From assembly GCA_029262895.1 (NCBI GenBank), contig JAJCYM010000087.1, positions 1 to 62,410 of the forward strand: 62,410 nucleotides of DNA, in the 5' to 3' direction. Shown here piece after piece: positions 31,417 to 39,705 of the stretch (its first letter is position 1; every line of letters starts with the position of its first letter). The position numbers and the translations under genes were made by a program. The notes beneath the pieces are model-generated. The model ran no database searches. It was not told the origin of the DNA and was given only the letters and a program-made list of their open reading frames with translations. The stretch comes from Roseivirga sp. Lineage in GTDB: Bacteria; Bacteroidota; Bacteroidia; Cytophagales; Cyclobacteriaceae.

Positions 31417-31465
31417 GACTAATGAATTAAATTGATCTTGCTTGTAGCAAAAACGCCTTATTGTG

Positions 31466-31939
31466 ATGAACACAACAATCCTGAACTCCCTAATTGTCCT
31501 CACCTCATTTTTGAGCATGGAGATAGTGGCGTGGTTTACCCACAAATACATCATGCACGGTTTACTCTGGACTTTACACAAGGACCACCATAAAAAAGAG
31601 ACATCTGGATTTTTCGAGCACAACGACTTTTTCTTTCTGATTTTTGCTTTCCCGGGCATTGCTGGATTGTTTTTCGGAATGCAGCAGGGTTTTAATTTTC
31701 TGTTCTGGATTGGTTTGGGCATAACCCTTTACGGTTTCGCCTATTTTTTGGTGCATGACATATTTATTCATCAGCGTTTTAAGCTCTTCCGAAACGCCAA
31801 TAATAAATATTTCAAGGCCATAAGAAGGGCACACAAGGTCCATCATAAGCACCTGGACAAACACGATGGAGAATGTTTCGGAATGTTGTGGGTTCCCCGC
31901 AAGTATTTTCGAACCAAAAATTTCAACAGTCTCCTATGA
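31466..31939 (+). CDS. crtZ: beta-carotene hydroxylase
   Basis: A 157-residue di-iron membrane hydroxylase that adds the 3 and 3' hydroxyls to beta-carotene, giving zeaxanthin. It has about four hydrophobic helices and the histidine clusters of the fatty acid hydroxylase superfamily: HKYIMH, HKDHH, HDIFIH and RAHKVHHKHLDKH. ATG 31466 is preferred over the GTG three bases earlier. Its stop overlaps the cyclase start in ATGA. Together with the adjacent cyclase it completes the route lycopene to beta-carotene to zeaxanthin. Confidence 0.92.
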   Translation: MNTTILNSLIVLTSFLSMEIVAWFTHKYIMHGLLWTLHKDHHKKETSGFFEHNDFFFLIFAFPGIAGLFFGMQQGFNFLFWIGLGITLYGFAYFLVHDIFIHQRFKLFRNANNKYFKAIRRAHKVHHKHLDKHDGECFGMLWVPRKYFRTKNFNSLL

Positions 31940-32649
31940 AATCGACTTACTTATGGGTTGATGTTCTTACTATAATTATCCCATTCATTTTCTCGTTTCA
32001 CCCGAAACTAAAATTCTACAAAAACTTCAAATTCTTCTTTCTGGCCAATATTTTGGTCGCATTCCTATTTATTTATTGGGATGTTTTGTTCACCAGAATA
32101 GGCGTGTGGGGTTTCAACCCTGATTATATTACCGGGATTCGTTTCGTGAGTCTTCCTATAGAAGAGATTCTATTTTTTATCTGCATTCCCTTTGCCTGCG
32201 TCTTCACTTATCATTGCCTGAATTTGTTTTTCAAAATTAATTGGAGTCCCAAATTCGAAAATGTATTTATCCTTTCTTTATCTGCGGCTTTGCTCGGAAT
32301 AGGCATTTACTTTCATTCAAACCTCTATACCACTTATACTTTTATCAGCCTGGCCTTTCTGCTTCTCCTGCTGAAATATCTGGTGAAAGTAAAGTGGTTG
32401 CCAAAATTCATCTGCATTTATGCTGTCCTTCTTATCCCCTTCTTTATAGTCAATGGAGTGTTAACAGGAAGCGGGTTAGATCAACCGATTGTTTGGTATA
32501 ATAATGCTGAAAATCTGGGAATACGTCTATTCACTATTCCCGTAGAAGATATTTTTTACGGATTCGAACTGATACTATTGAATGTGTTCTTCTACGATTT
32601 TTTTAAAAACAGATTCGCTGTGAAGCAAAAACAACGGCTAGCGGCTTAG
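31936..32649 (+). CDS. lycopene beta-cyclase, CrtYcd fusion type
   Basis: A 237-residue membrane protein made of two fused lycopene cyclase domains, as in the CrtYc-CrtYd type of Bacteroidota and archaea. Each half ends with the motif P(I/V)E(E/D): LPIEEILFFICIPFACVFTYH in the first and IPVEDIFYGFELILLNVFFY in the second. About seven hydrophobic helices cover the chain. A longer frame from 31873 would add 21 residues out of phase with crtZ; the ATG at 31936 in the ATGA overlap is the natural start. The enzyme forms the beta rings of beta-carotene and ends the operon. Confidence 0.9.
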   Translation: MKSTYLWVDVLTIIIPFIFSFHPKLKFYKNFKFFFLANILVAFLFIYWDVLFTRIGVWGFNPDYITGIRFVSLPIEEILFFICIPFACVFTYHCLNLFFKINWSPKFENVFILSLSAALLGIGIYFHSNLYTTYTFISLAFLLLLLKYLVKVKWLPKFICIYAVLLIPFFIVNGVLTGSGLDQPIVWYNNAENLGIRLFTIPVEDIFYGFELILLNVFFYDFFKNRFAVKQKQRLAA

Positions 32650-32755
32650 TCCGCTTTGGCAGAAAACATCCCAAAACTCCTAAAGTCTTTTTATCTTCCC
32701 TATCTGTATAGGCAGGGCAAACTGGTTCATATTCCACCCTTGACAGCTCAAGATA

Positions 32756-33310
32756 ATGGCAGATACGTCCAAAGTAACAATACATATGGTTTCGAGTCTT
32801 GATGGCTTTATTGCCAAAAAGGATGAGAGCGTTTCATGGATGCGCTCGACCGATCATTATGAAAAAGGCACTACGCTAACCGATGAGAAGATTGAAGAGT
32901 TTCTCAAGTCAATAGACTGCTACGTAATGGGTTCTCGCACTTATGAGCGCGCCCTTGAATTAGGCTGGCCATATGGTGAGGTACCAGTCATTGTGTTGAC
33001 CCATAGAGACTTGCCAACTAAAGAAACTGTCGAATTCTACTCAGGTGATCTGGAAAAACTTATAAACGACCAGCTCAAACCAAAGTACAATAGCATATGG
33101 ATGGTTGGCGGAGCTATGCTCACGAAAGACTTTATGCGTTTGAAATTGGCGGACGACATTATCATATCGATCATGCCAGTTGTTCTTGGAGACGGAACCC
33201 TATTTTTTGACTACATCGGACAGGAACAAGGTTTACACTTAAAAGACGTCACCGCCTACAAGGATGGAATGGTAGAACTATGGTATGAAATAAAAAAGAA
33301 ACAAACGTAA
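32756..33310 (+). CDS. dihydrofolate reductase-like (RibD C-terminal domain) protein
   Basis: A 184-residue reductase-fold protein of the RibD_C/YwjB group. It starts VTIHMVSSLDGFIAKKDESV, has YVMGSRTYERALELGWPYG with the nucleotide-loop Gly, a MVGGAMLTKDFMRLKLADDI segment, and ends with a VVLGDGTLFF strand. The fold binds NADPH, and most stand-alone members have unknown substrates rather than true folate activity. It is monocistronic, next to the GIY-YIG-like gene 13 bases downstream, which may share its transcript. Confidence 0.82.
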   Translation: MADTSKVTIHMVSSLDGFIAKKDESVSWMRSTDHYEKGTTLTDEKIEEFLKSIDCYVMGSRTYERALELGWPYGEVPVIVLTHRDLPTKETVEFYSGDLEKLINDQLKPKYNSIWMVGGAMLTKDFMRLKLADDIIISIMPVVLGDGTLFFDYIGQEQGLHLKDVTAYKDGMVELWYEIKKKQT

Positions 33311-33322
33311 GTTTGGGTAGCT

Positions 33323-33673
33323 ATGCCAAAACGGACATATCGGGTTTATGTAATTGAATTATCCAAACGGGTATTTACCGAAAATGCCAAGTTTCGTGCT
33401 GCCAATCCACAATTTAATGGTGTATTGGAATGCCTATATGTCGGCATGACCAGCAAGACACCTAAGGAGCGATTCGAGCAACATAAGACTGGGTACATCA
33501 ATAAGAAAGGTCATAAACTATCTTCGAACATCGTTCAGAAATATGGCATGTATCTTCGCTCTAGTCTATACAATCATATCGAACCAATGGCCACCAGAGC
33601 AGAAGCGCTTAAAATGGAAGAAAAACTGGCTTTGGAACTAAGAAGGAAACGATACGCAGTTTGGTTTAATTGA
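33323..33673 (+). CDS. GIY-YIG-like domain protein
   Basis: A 116-residue protein with a GIY-YIG nuclease-like core. The motif VYVIEL plus CLYVGMTSKTPKERFEQH replaces GIY-YIG (Y-V-I and Y-V-G), and the conserved Arg/His region follows. TRAEALKMEEKLALELRRK provides the usual Glu in a helix, and the protein ends early. Small members of this family are often mobile, DNA-repair or nuclease-related, but some lack activity. The conserved Tyr/Arg/Glu look present; Mg-dependent nuclease activity is inferred only. It follows the RibD-like gene closely. Confidence 0.68.
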   Translation: MPKRTYRVYVIELSKRVFTENAKFRAANPQFNGVLECLYVGMTSKTPKERFEQHKTGYINKKGHKLSSNIVQKYGMYLRSSLYNHIEPMATRAEALKMEEKLALELRRKRYAVWFN

Positions 33674-33721
33674 AAGGCTGCAGGTTATGGCACTTAAAAC
33701 CTCCTTTGAGTTAAAAGGCCT

Positions 33722-34963
33722 TTATCGAAGTTCTACATTTTGGCCACCTTGATCGAGCAAGGTGAATGAATCGACAGTACCAAGGCCTAAAAACTTGTAC
33801 CTCACTCCTACAAGTCGCCCCATGCTACTTTTATAGGCGCCTTTATATATCTCCATCCCTTGAATTGAAACGCTGATTTGCTGGTCTCTTACCGCTATCT
33901 CGACATCCTTAAACTCAGAAAGGTCAGTGCCAAAGGCAGACAAATCCTGCTCTTTACCAGAAATATAGACGTCATTCAGCATCAATTCATTATCGGAGCT
34001 GCAGCCAGTCCTTGAAAAAGGAATGATCATCGCTCCTCCTGATCCAATTATATAAATCCAGGAGGTTTGGCATACAGCCCATTTATCTCCCCAATCCGAC
34101 TTCATTGTGGTCTTCAAGGTGAAGTTATCTCCCGAGACATTTCCCAAATCGTTGATATAATGATAGACAGACACCAATGGTTCTGCTGAGCTTTGTATTT
34201 CACCGGCCAAGGCTTCTGGATAAGTCATCCCATTTTCGTTAATCACGATTGGATTAAAGTATTTGGGTACTGGTTCGTATTCAATGGTACCCAACCATCC
34301 ATTGCTTCGTAGAAAGAGGTCGTGTTGCTTTACAACTTCTCCATCCACAACCATTTTCGCCCTAAAGTAGCCGGGGAAATAGTAGATCGCTGTGGCCTGA
34401 GTTTGGTCTTTATTGATGCTGATCGTTTTCCCCTCATCCCAATATTGCTGAATCAATAAGTCATCCGAATCAATACCGTTTAGGTCAAAATCAAAAACTA
34501 CTGAATTGGGATAGGAATTGCTTACCGGCCTGCTGGAAAAAGAGACCACCTCAAACCGTTTAGGGTTTTCCGGACTGCTGTTAGCAATTAGCATAAAAGT
34601 CACAACTGCCAAGAAAAACCCCATGGTCACATAGAGTGACTTTCTCGAAATCTGGGAAAAAATTCTGGTCTTAGGCCTTACCGGAACTGATGATAATTTG
34701 AATACTCTCCAGTTCTCATAATCAATAAACTGTGCCAGCGTATCGAGTGTACTGATGCTTGGATGTCCTTCGTGAGCAACCACTCCCCAAAAACGTTTGA
34801 GTGTCACAGGACTTAATACAACATGGCATTTTTCGAAAATTTTTTCACTCAACTCATTAAAAACAGAACTGTGCCATTGTGAAGCCTCGCCCCATCCAAG
34901 TCGCTTCTCCAACTCTTTTCTCAACCGATTAAGGTCTTCCGATTTAATTGAATTCTGTGACAT
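33722..34963 (-). CDS. membrane-anchored protein with N-terminal helical domain and extracytoplasmic concanavalin-like region
   Basis: A 413-residue protein. Residues 1-95 are soluble and helical, with LEKRLGWGEASQWHSSVFNE and CHVVLSPVTLKRFWGVVAHE, a HTH-like domain recurrent in Bacteroidota. A membrane helix lies about 110-135 (SLYVTMGFFLAVVTFMLIA). The C-terminal part (about 150-413) is beta-rich, ending with GRLVGVRYKFLGLGTVDSFTL, which resembles the last strands of LamG/concanavalin folds. The topology (cytoplasmic sensor-like, periplasmic beta domain) suggests signal transfer, but no family is assigned. It is divergent from the gene at 35078. Confidence 0.6.
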   Translation of the reverse strand: MSQNSIKSEDLNRLRKELEKRLGWGEASQWHSSVFNELSEKIFEKCHVVLSPVTLKRFWGVVAHEGHPSISTLDTLAQFIDYENWRVFKLSSVPVRPKTRIFSQISRKSLYVTMGFFLAVVTFMLIANSSPENPKRFEVVSFSSRPVSNSYPNSVVFDFDLNGIDSDDLLIQQYWDEGKTISINKDQTQATAIYYFPGYFRAKMVVDGEVVKQHDLFLRSNGWLGTIEYEPVPKYFNPIVINENGMTYPEALAGEIQSSAEPLVSVYHYINDLGNVSGDNFTLKTTMKSDWGDKWAVCQTSWIYIIGSGGAMIIPFSRTGCSSDNELMLNDVYISGKEQDLSAFGTDLSEFKDVEIAVRDQQISVSIQGMEIYKGAYKSSMGRLVGVRYKFLGLGTVDSFTLLDQGGQNVELR

Positions 34964-35077
34964 ATTTTCGATCTAAATGTCCTGAATAAACGGTTACTGA
35001 ACAACACTGAATTAATATGAATCAACATGTTCTCCAATATGCCAATCCCATTCAGGCATTCTGAAGTAAACTGCAAA

Positions 35078-36184
35078 ATGGTTAGAAAGAAACTCACAAC
35101 ATGCTTTTTACTACTGAGCTTAGTAGGAAGCATAACAGCTCAGGAAGCAATTCCATTTGACACCGCTCACTGGGCATTCAGGACAGAAAGCTATATCCTT
35201 GAAAACTTCAAAGGCAAGGATGCCATTTATTTGAAGGGCGGAACAATCGAACTCAAGGATACAAGGTTTCTTAACGGTACTATAGAATTTGATGTGTTTT
35301 TAAAGGAAGAACAGGCATTCCCCGGAGTATACTTTCGGGCATACGAACGTCAGGCAGAGCAGTTCTTTATGAGACCTCATTTGTCTGGTAAACCCGATGC
35401 CAATCAAACAGCTCCCTATGTCAACGGTATCACCCCCTGGCAACTCTATTTCGGTTCAAAATATTCGTTTCCCTATGAATACAATTACGAGGACTGGACA
35501 CACGTGAAGATACTAGTCAGTGACGATCGTGCTCAGGTATTTCTCGACTATGCAGAAAAGCCCAACCTCTCCTGGAACTTCACCAAACCAGCAAGGACAG
35601 GTAATATTGTCTTTGCAGGAGGGGGTGCATCGGCAGTTCATCTTGCTGACATCAAAATAGATTTGAACACACCAACGATAAACAACTTTGAACCAGGCAC
35701 CAGAGAACCTATCGAAAACCTGATTCAGGAATGGCAGATTTCAGATATCTTCGAGGAGAAAATACTGGACAACCCTTCCGATATAAAACAGGTAATAGAA
35801 GAGAGAACGTGGGAGAAAAAGATTCAGGTTGAAGAAGGCGTAGCTGCCAACATATCAAGGCAAGTTGTTTTGTACGATGGCACGCCAAGGAATACGGTCT
35901 TCGCCAAAATCACCATTAACTCGGATAAAAAACAAACCAAGCTCTTCAATTTTGGGTATAGTGATCGGGTGGTCGCCATCTTAAATGGGCAAGCCATTTA
36001 CAAAGGCACAAATAAGTGGCGCTCAAGAGACTATCGATATCTTGGTACAATTGGCATGTTTGATGGCATATATCTGGACCTGAAAAAGGGTGATAATACA
36101 CTGCTATTTGCCGTTTCAGAAGATTTTGGAGGCTGGCTGATTACTGGCAAGTTTGACGATGATACTGGCGTAAGGGTTAAGTGA
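35078..36184 (+). CDS. secreted LamG/DUF1080-like beta-sandwich protein
   Basis: A 368-residue exported protein. Starting at ATG 35078, a signal peptide MVRKKLTTCFLLLSLVGSI ends TAQEA; the longer frame from 35027 would bury it. Residues about 30-205 form a jelly-roll (LEN FKGKDAIYLKGG, FLNGTIEFDVFL, GVYFRAYER, WTHVKILVSDDRAQVFLD, GNIVFAGGGASAVHLADIKI), typical of LamG or 3-keto-glucoside-type domains. The rest is another beta-rich module ending in GWLITGKFDD. Sugar or ligand binding is inferred. It is divergent from the anchored concanavalin-like gene and may share its promoter region. Confidence 0.7.
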   Translation: MVRKKLTTCFLLLSLVGSITAQEAIPFDTAHWAFRTESYILENFKGKDAIYLKGGTIELKDTRFLNGTIEFDVFLKEEQAFPGVYFRAYERQAEQFFMRPHLSGKPDANQTAPYVNGITPWQLYFGSKYSFPYEYNYEDWTHVKILVSDDRAQVFLDYAEKPNLSWNFTKPARTGNIVFAGGGASAVHLADIKIDLNTPTINNFEPGTREPIENLIQEWQISDIFEEKILDNPSDIKQVIEERTWEKKIQVEEGVAANISRQVVLYDGTPRNTVFAKITINSDKKQTKLFNFGYSDRVVAILNGQAIYKGTNKWRSRDYRYLGTIGMFDGIYLDLKKGDNTLLFAVSEDFGGWLITGKFDDDTGVRVK

Positions 36185-36246
36185 GCTTAATCGACTGACA
36201 AAGCTCATTTTTTGGAATCCCTTCTTCAAAAAGGTTATCTTGAACA

Positions 36247-36963
36247 ATGCGCTTCACATCAACCAATCTAAAGACCGCTCTCTGGATCGGTCTTATCACC
36301 TTAATGCTGTCCTCTTGCAATACGCCAGAAGGCAAACACCTGTTTATTCTATCAGGGCAATCCAATATGGCGCTGCTAAAGCCTGAAGAGTCATTTACTC
36401 CCACAGTGGAAGAAGCCTTTGGCACTGAAGATGTTATAGTTGTCAAAGATGCCCTCGGAGGTGCGCCTATACATCGCTGGTATAAAGAATGGAAATCACC
36501 GAATGATAGTACGATAGGTCGGCCAGACCTGTACGATAGCCTGATCACTAAAGTAAAAAGTGCCATTGAAGACCAGAAGATTCAAAGCATTACATTGCTC
36601 TGGATGCAGGGTGAGCGTGATGCACGAATGTCCTGGGGTGAGGTTTATCTAGAAAGTCTCCAGGGCCTTTACGATCAGTTAAGTCAAGACCTTAACCGAA
36701 CTGATATAAACTTTGTGATTGGTCGTTTAAGTGATTTTGATTTAGACAATACCCGCTACCCACATTGGCAAATGGTACGAGAAGCCCATATGCAATTGGC
36801 TGATTCCAAGCCCCGATTTGATTGGATAAACACCGATGACCTTAACGATGGCCAAAACCGGGCTGGTAAAGAAATCAGCAACGACCTGCATATGTCGGGA
36901 GAAGGCTATATCACTATGGGCAAAAGGTTTGCTGAGAAGGCGATTGAGTTGATAAGGAAATAA
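36247..36963 (+). CDS. lipoprotein SASA-family esterase (sialate O-acetylesterase-like)
   Basis: A 238-residue lipoprotein of the SGNH/SASA carbohydrate esterase group. The lipobox LMLSSC puts the lipidated Cys near residue 24. Block I is LFILSGQSNMALL with nucleophile Ser in GQSNM, a middle block LLWMQGERDARMS supplies oxyanion residues, and the C-terminal DLHMSGEGYITMG gives the Asp-x-x-His pair. Family enzymes remove acetyl groups from sugars; the target is unknown. It is alone between the secreted jelly-roll gene and a GNAT gene. Confidence 0.82.
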   Translation: MRFTSTNLKTALWIGLITLMLSSCNTPEGKHLFILSGQSNMALLKPEESFTPTVEEAFGTEDVIVVKDALGGAPIHRWYKEWKSPNDSTIGRPDLYDSLITKVKSAIEDQKIQSITLLWMQGERDARMSWGEVYLESLQGLYDQLSQDLNRTDINFVIGRLSDFDLDNTRYPHWQMVREAHMQLADSKPRFDWINTDDLNDGQNRAGKEISNDLHMSGEGYITMGKRFAEKAIELIRK

Positions 36964-36996
36964 GCGCAATATTGGTAATGCAAGTGTTAAGCAAAA

Positions 36997-37521
36997 ATGG
37001 AACAAAGTCATTTTTCTGAAATAATAACCGAACGATTAGTCTTGCGAAAATTACAGTCAGCCGATTGGAAAATGATCTCCTATTTACGTTCCGACAAAGA
37101 AGTCAACAAGCATGTGAAAAGACCAAGTGCTGAAACAAAGGCAAAAGCACTGGAATTCATTTCAAAAATTAATAACGGAATCGAGAATCAGGAAAACTAT
37201 TACTGGACAATTACAGAGAAGCACAACAGCGAAATGATTGGTAGCATCTGCTTGTGGAATTTTTCAAGAGATCGAAAGTCAGCGGAAGTTGGGTATGATT
37301 TGCGTCCAAAATTCCAGGGCAATGGTATTATGAACGAATCTCTGAAATCCATTCTGGAGTTTGGATTTATAAAACTAGACTTGGAATTGATTGAGGCGTA
37401 CACGCACCAAGAAAACGAACCTTCAAAAAGACTATTGAAAAAGAATGATTTTAAGCTTGTTCCTGGCAAGAAAGACCAACACAACGAAAACAACCTGATC
37501 TACGAAATAAAAGGTCATTGA
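36997..37521 (+). CDS. GNAT N-acetyltransferase (RimJ/RimL-like)
   Basis: A 174-residue acetyltransferase. The N-terminal strand is TERLVLRKLQSADWKMISYL, the acetyl-CoA motif A is AEVGYDLRPKFQGNGIMNESLKSILEFGF, and the C-terminal part is LIEAYTHQENEPSKRLLKKN. This matches RimJ/RimL and antibiotic-modifying homologues. Family members transfer an acetyl group to an amine of a protein or small molecule; specificity is not predictable. It is monocistronic and followed by a long repeat-rich spacer. Confidence 0.85.
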   Translation: MEQSHFSEIITERLVLRKLQSADWKMISYLRSDKEVNKHVKRPSAETKAKALEFISKINNGIENQENYYWTITEKHNSEMIGSICLWNFSRDRKSAEVGYDLRPKFQGNGIMNESLKSILEFGFIKLDLELIEAYTHQENEPSKRLLKKNDFKLVPGKKDQHNENNLIYEIKGH

Positions 37522-37551
37522 GTTGGTAAGGAAATAAAATGTAGCTGTGCT

Positions 37552-37582
37552 GGTCTTAGTCAAGTGCTATTGCTACTGAGGA
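37552..37582. repeat. degenerate copy of the dispersed palindromic repeat
   Basis: GGTCTTAGTCAAGTGCTATT (37552-37571) and the following CTACTGAGG keep GTCTTAG and CTGAG from the left arm, but the rest has drifted. Assignment is tentative. Confidence 0.3.
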
Positions 37583-37590
37583 ACTCAATT

Positions 37591-37751
37591 CCTGCTGTCT
37601 TTGCGAGAGCAGCGAAGCCTGCCTACGGCAGACAGGCAATCTGTAGGCCGAACAGGCTTGGCCCTGGACAATAAAAAAATGCGCCCTTATTTGAAAATTT
37701 CTGAACACCTGCTGTTCAGAACGAACAGATTGCTTCATTCGCAAGGACAGG
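37591..37751. repeat. REP-like inverted repeat with a second palindrome nested in its left arm
   Basis: The right arm 37725-37751 contains ACAGATTGCTTCATTCGCAA then GGACAGG. The left arm (37591-37644) carries CTGTCTTTGCGAGAGCAGCG and AAGC, then AATCTGT, interrupted by CTGCCTACGGCAGACAGGC. That insert is itself a palindrome (GCCTGCC-TACG-GCAGACAGGC). The remaining spacer to 38085 has an A/T-rich stretch and no gene. Confidence 0.6.
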
Positions 37752-38085
37752 TTCTTTTTCGCCCGTCATAATTTTAAACGAGATGCCACAACTAGCAGGG
37801 CCGTCACAACCCAACTCACTAGTTTCTCAATCAACTAATTTACTCATCCACTAAACATCCTACCGATCACTTGCCATTTGCATTTTCAAAATCTATATTT
37901 TACATTGAATAATACTTTTTTTTTATTCAACTACTTACCATATATGAAAACTATAGTTATATAACCCATTTGGATGGTTATATGGAACTTTTGAAATTAG
38001 GTGAGGAATGTAAACGCTATATCTGTCAAATTTGTAGAACGTTGGGCATGATTAAAACAAAACTACTAACTCAAATAATTACATA

Positions 38086-39210
38086 ATGGATCAAAGCAAC
38101 TGCAACTTGTTTGTTCGTTATTTCGGACAGGCTTTGTTAAGTGGAAATACACAGGAAGTAAGTACGCGAGAAACCACTAGTATATTTTTATCATATTCCC
38201 AGAAGTTACTGAGTAAGAATTTTTCGGAAGCAAAGTCTGCCGCTGCTTCAGCCAACATTCCACTGAAAGCAATGATGTTAGATTTTGGCGCAAAGTATAA
38301 CGAATCAGGATGGAAGAGTTTTAAGGAAGAAGTTAAGAAAGTCAGGTTCAATGCTAATAGTGCGAAGTCATTTAAATCAACGACTATTTCTAGAATAACC
38401 GATAATTTGTTAGATACGGTAAAACTATGTCTTAATGATAAAGTATTGGATGGTCTTTCCATAGTTTCCCAACCGTCATCGGATTTTCGCACCCTTAACT
38501 TCAAAGCTTTTTACAACCCTCCTGGAGGTGGAAGTTCATTTGAGGTAATCGTAACAATGAAATCGGAACCTGAACCATTATTTTGGGATGGAAAACTCAA
38601 AGCTTCTAAGAGGTTTAGTTTTAAACTAGGTGGACGTAAGCCTGATGCTTTTTCATTCACTGCAACACGAGAGAGAAAATTTCTTGAAACAGAATTCTCG
38701 ATCAATTTCGAAGTAAGTGGTAAACTTCGTGCTGGAGATTTAAACACCGATACTCCACTAGTATTTCCTCCAAAACCTAAAATATGGACACCACCCCCAG
38801 GACCATTTCCTTTTATAATCACTACGGAAACAGGAGATAAAAAACACGATGACTCGGACGATAGATTTCACTGCAGACTGGTTGGTGAAATGGGGGTCTC
38901 TGGATGGTTAAAGCTTAATAATATCAACCTAAATGACAGGGAACCAGGAGTAACTAATCAATTCAGTGTTTATGTTAAAAAATACTTGGGTGAAATTAAA
39001 TCAATACAGCTAAAAGGAGCAATTAGCAAGAAAAGAAAACAAGCCAAAAAGAAATATATAGATGATTGGACATTGACTTTTATTGAAGTTCATGAGGTCA
39101 ATAGCGGAGTCAAGTATTTCGCAAAAAAGAGGATTCGTGTTGGAGATGGATCAAATAAAGGGAAAAAAGTAAGCATGGATTTTAAAAGCCCCATCATTCA
39201 ACTTAATTGA
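38086..39210 (+). CDS. unknown protein with C-terminal PLAT/LH2-like domain
   Basis: A 374-residue soluble protein without signal peptide. Residues about 1-135 form a helical N-terminal part. A beta-rich middle includes FKAFYNPPGGGSSFEVIVTM. After a Pro-rich hinge (PPKPKIWTPPPGPFPF, about 228-243), the C-terminal 130 residues follow the PLAT/LH2 pattern: FIITTETGDKKHDDSDDRFH, then LVGEMGVSGWLKLNN, EPGVTNQFSVYVKKYLGEI and DDWTLTFIEVHEV. PLAT domains bind lipids or proteins with calcium. Its action is unknown. Two small genes follow on the same strand. The G+C content seems lower than in the flanks. Confidence 0.6.
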   Translation: MDQSNCNLFVRYFGQALLSGNTQEVSTRETTSIFLSYSQKLLSKNFSEAKSAAASANIPLKAMMLDFGAKYNESGWKSFKEEVKKVRFNANSAKSFKSTTISRITDNLLDTVKLCLNDKVLDGLSIVSQPSSDFRTLNFKAFYNPPGGGSSFEVIVTMKSEPEPLFWDGKLKASKRFSFKLGGRKPDAFSFTATRERKFLETEFSINFEVSGKLRAGDLNTDTPLVFPPKPKIWTPPPGPFPFIITTETGDKKHDDSDDRFHCRLVGEMGVSGWLKLNNINLNDREPGVTNQFSVYVKKYLGEIKSIQLKGAISKKRKQAKKKYIDDWTLTFIEVHEVNSGVKYFAKKRIRVGDGSNKGKKVSMDFKSPIIQLN

Positions 39211-39288
39211 AAGAAAACTAGACTCCCTCCACTACTATGAAGTAAAACTGTATCGAACAGAAAAGTAAGCACATTAAAACAATGAACT

Positions 39289-39705
39289 ATGAAAAGTATA
39301 CTATCATTAATATTGTTATTCGGATGCGTTGGTCATTATTTCTCTCAAGCTGATATTCATTGTACATATGCAGATAAATTTTATCTGCAAGGGTTTAATG
39401 GGGAACTAGAGGTAGATTTTGAAATAAAAGAAGACTTTTTGGAAGTTAAGACAATTTACAATTGTTATTTCTATAAAATTTTTATTCCCAATATTACAAG
39501 TGTTGAGATATATGAAAACAATTCCAAATTCTACATTGGTTTTGTGGTTAAGACTAAAACGGACATATACAGGAAGTGTGAAAGAAGTTTGGGAGGTTCA
39601 ATAGATGATAAAACATTAATAGGAGGTCCAATAATAAGTAATCTAGATGAAGTAAATGAATTGCCAAATTACTTTAGTGAATTATTTAAAGAATTAGGAT
39701 TTTGA
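39289..39705 (+). CDS. secreted protein of unknown function
   Basis: A 138-residue protein with a signal peptide (MKSILSLILLFGCVGHYFSQ, cut near residue 20) and then a beta-rich acidic domain with a Cys pair (Cys58 and Cys103 region). No family recognised. It overlaps the next gene by four bases (the stop TGA lies in TTGAG), so the two are translationally linked, and it lies 79 bases downstream of the PLAT-like gene. Confidence 0.6.
   Translation: MKSILSLILLFGCVGHYFSQADIHCTYADKFYLQGFNGELEVDFEIKEDFLEVKTIYNCYFYKIFIPNITSVEIYENNSKFYIGFVVKTKTDIYRKCERSLGGSIDDKTLIGGPIISNLDEVNELPNYFSELFKELGF

Larger units (their letters stand above)
37522..38085. other. 564-base spacer with repeats, no gene seen
   Basis: No convincing coding frame. 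It holds the degenerate repeat at 37552, the nested palindromic element at 37591-37751, and an A/T-rich segment (37900-37960) with long T-runs that could hold the promoter for the PLAT-like gene. Confidence 0.5.
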
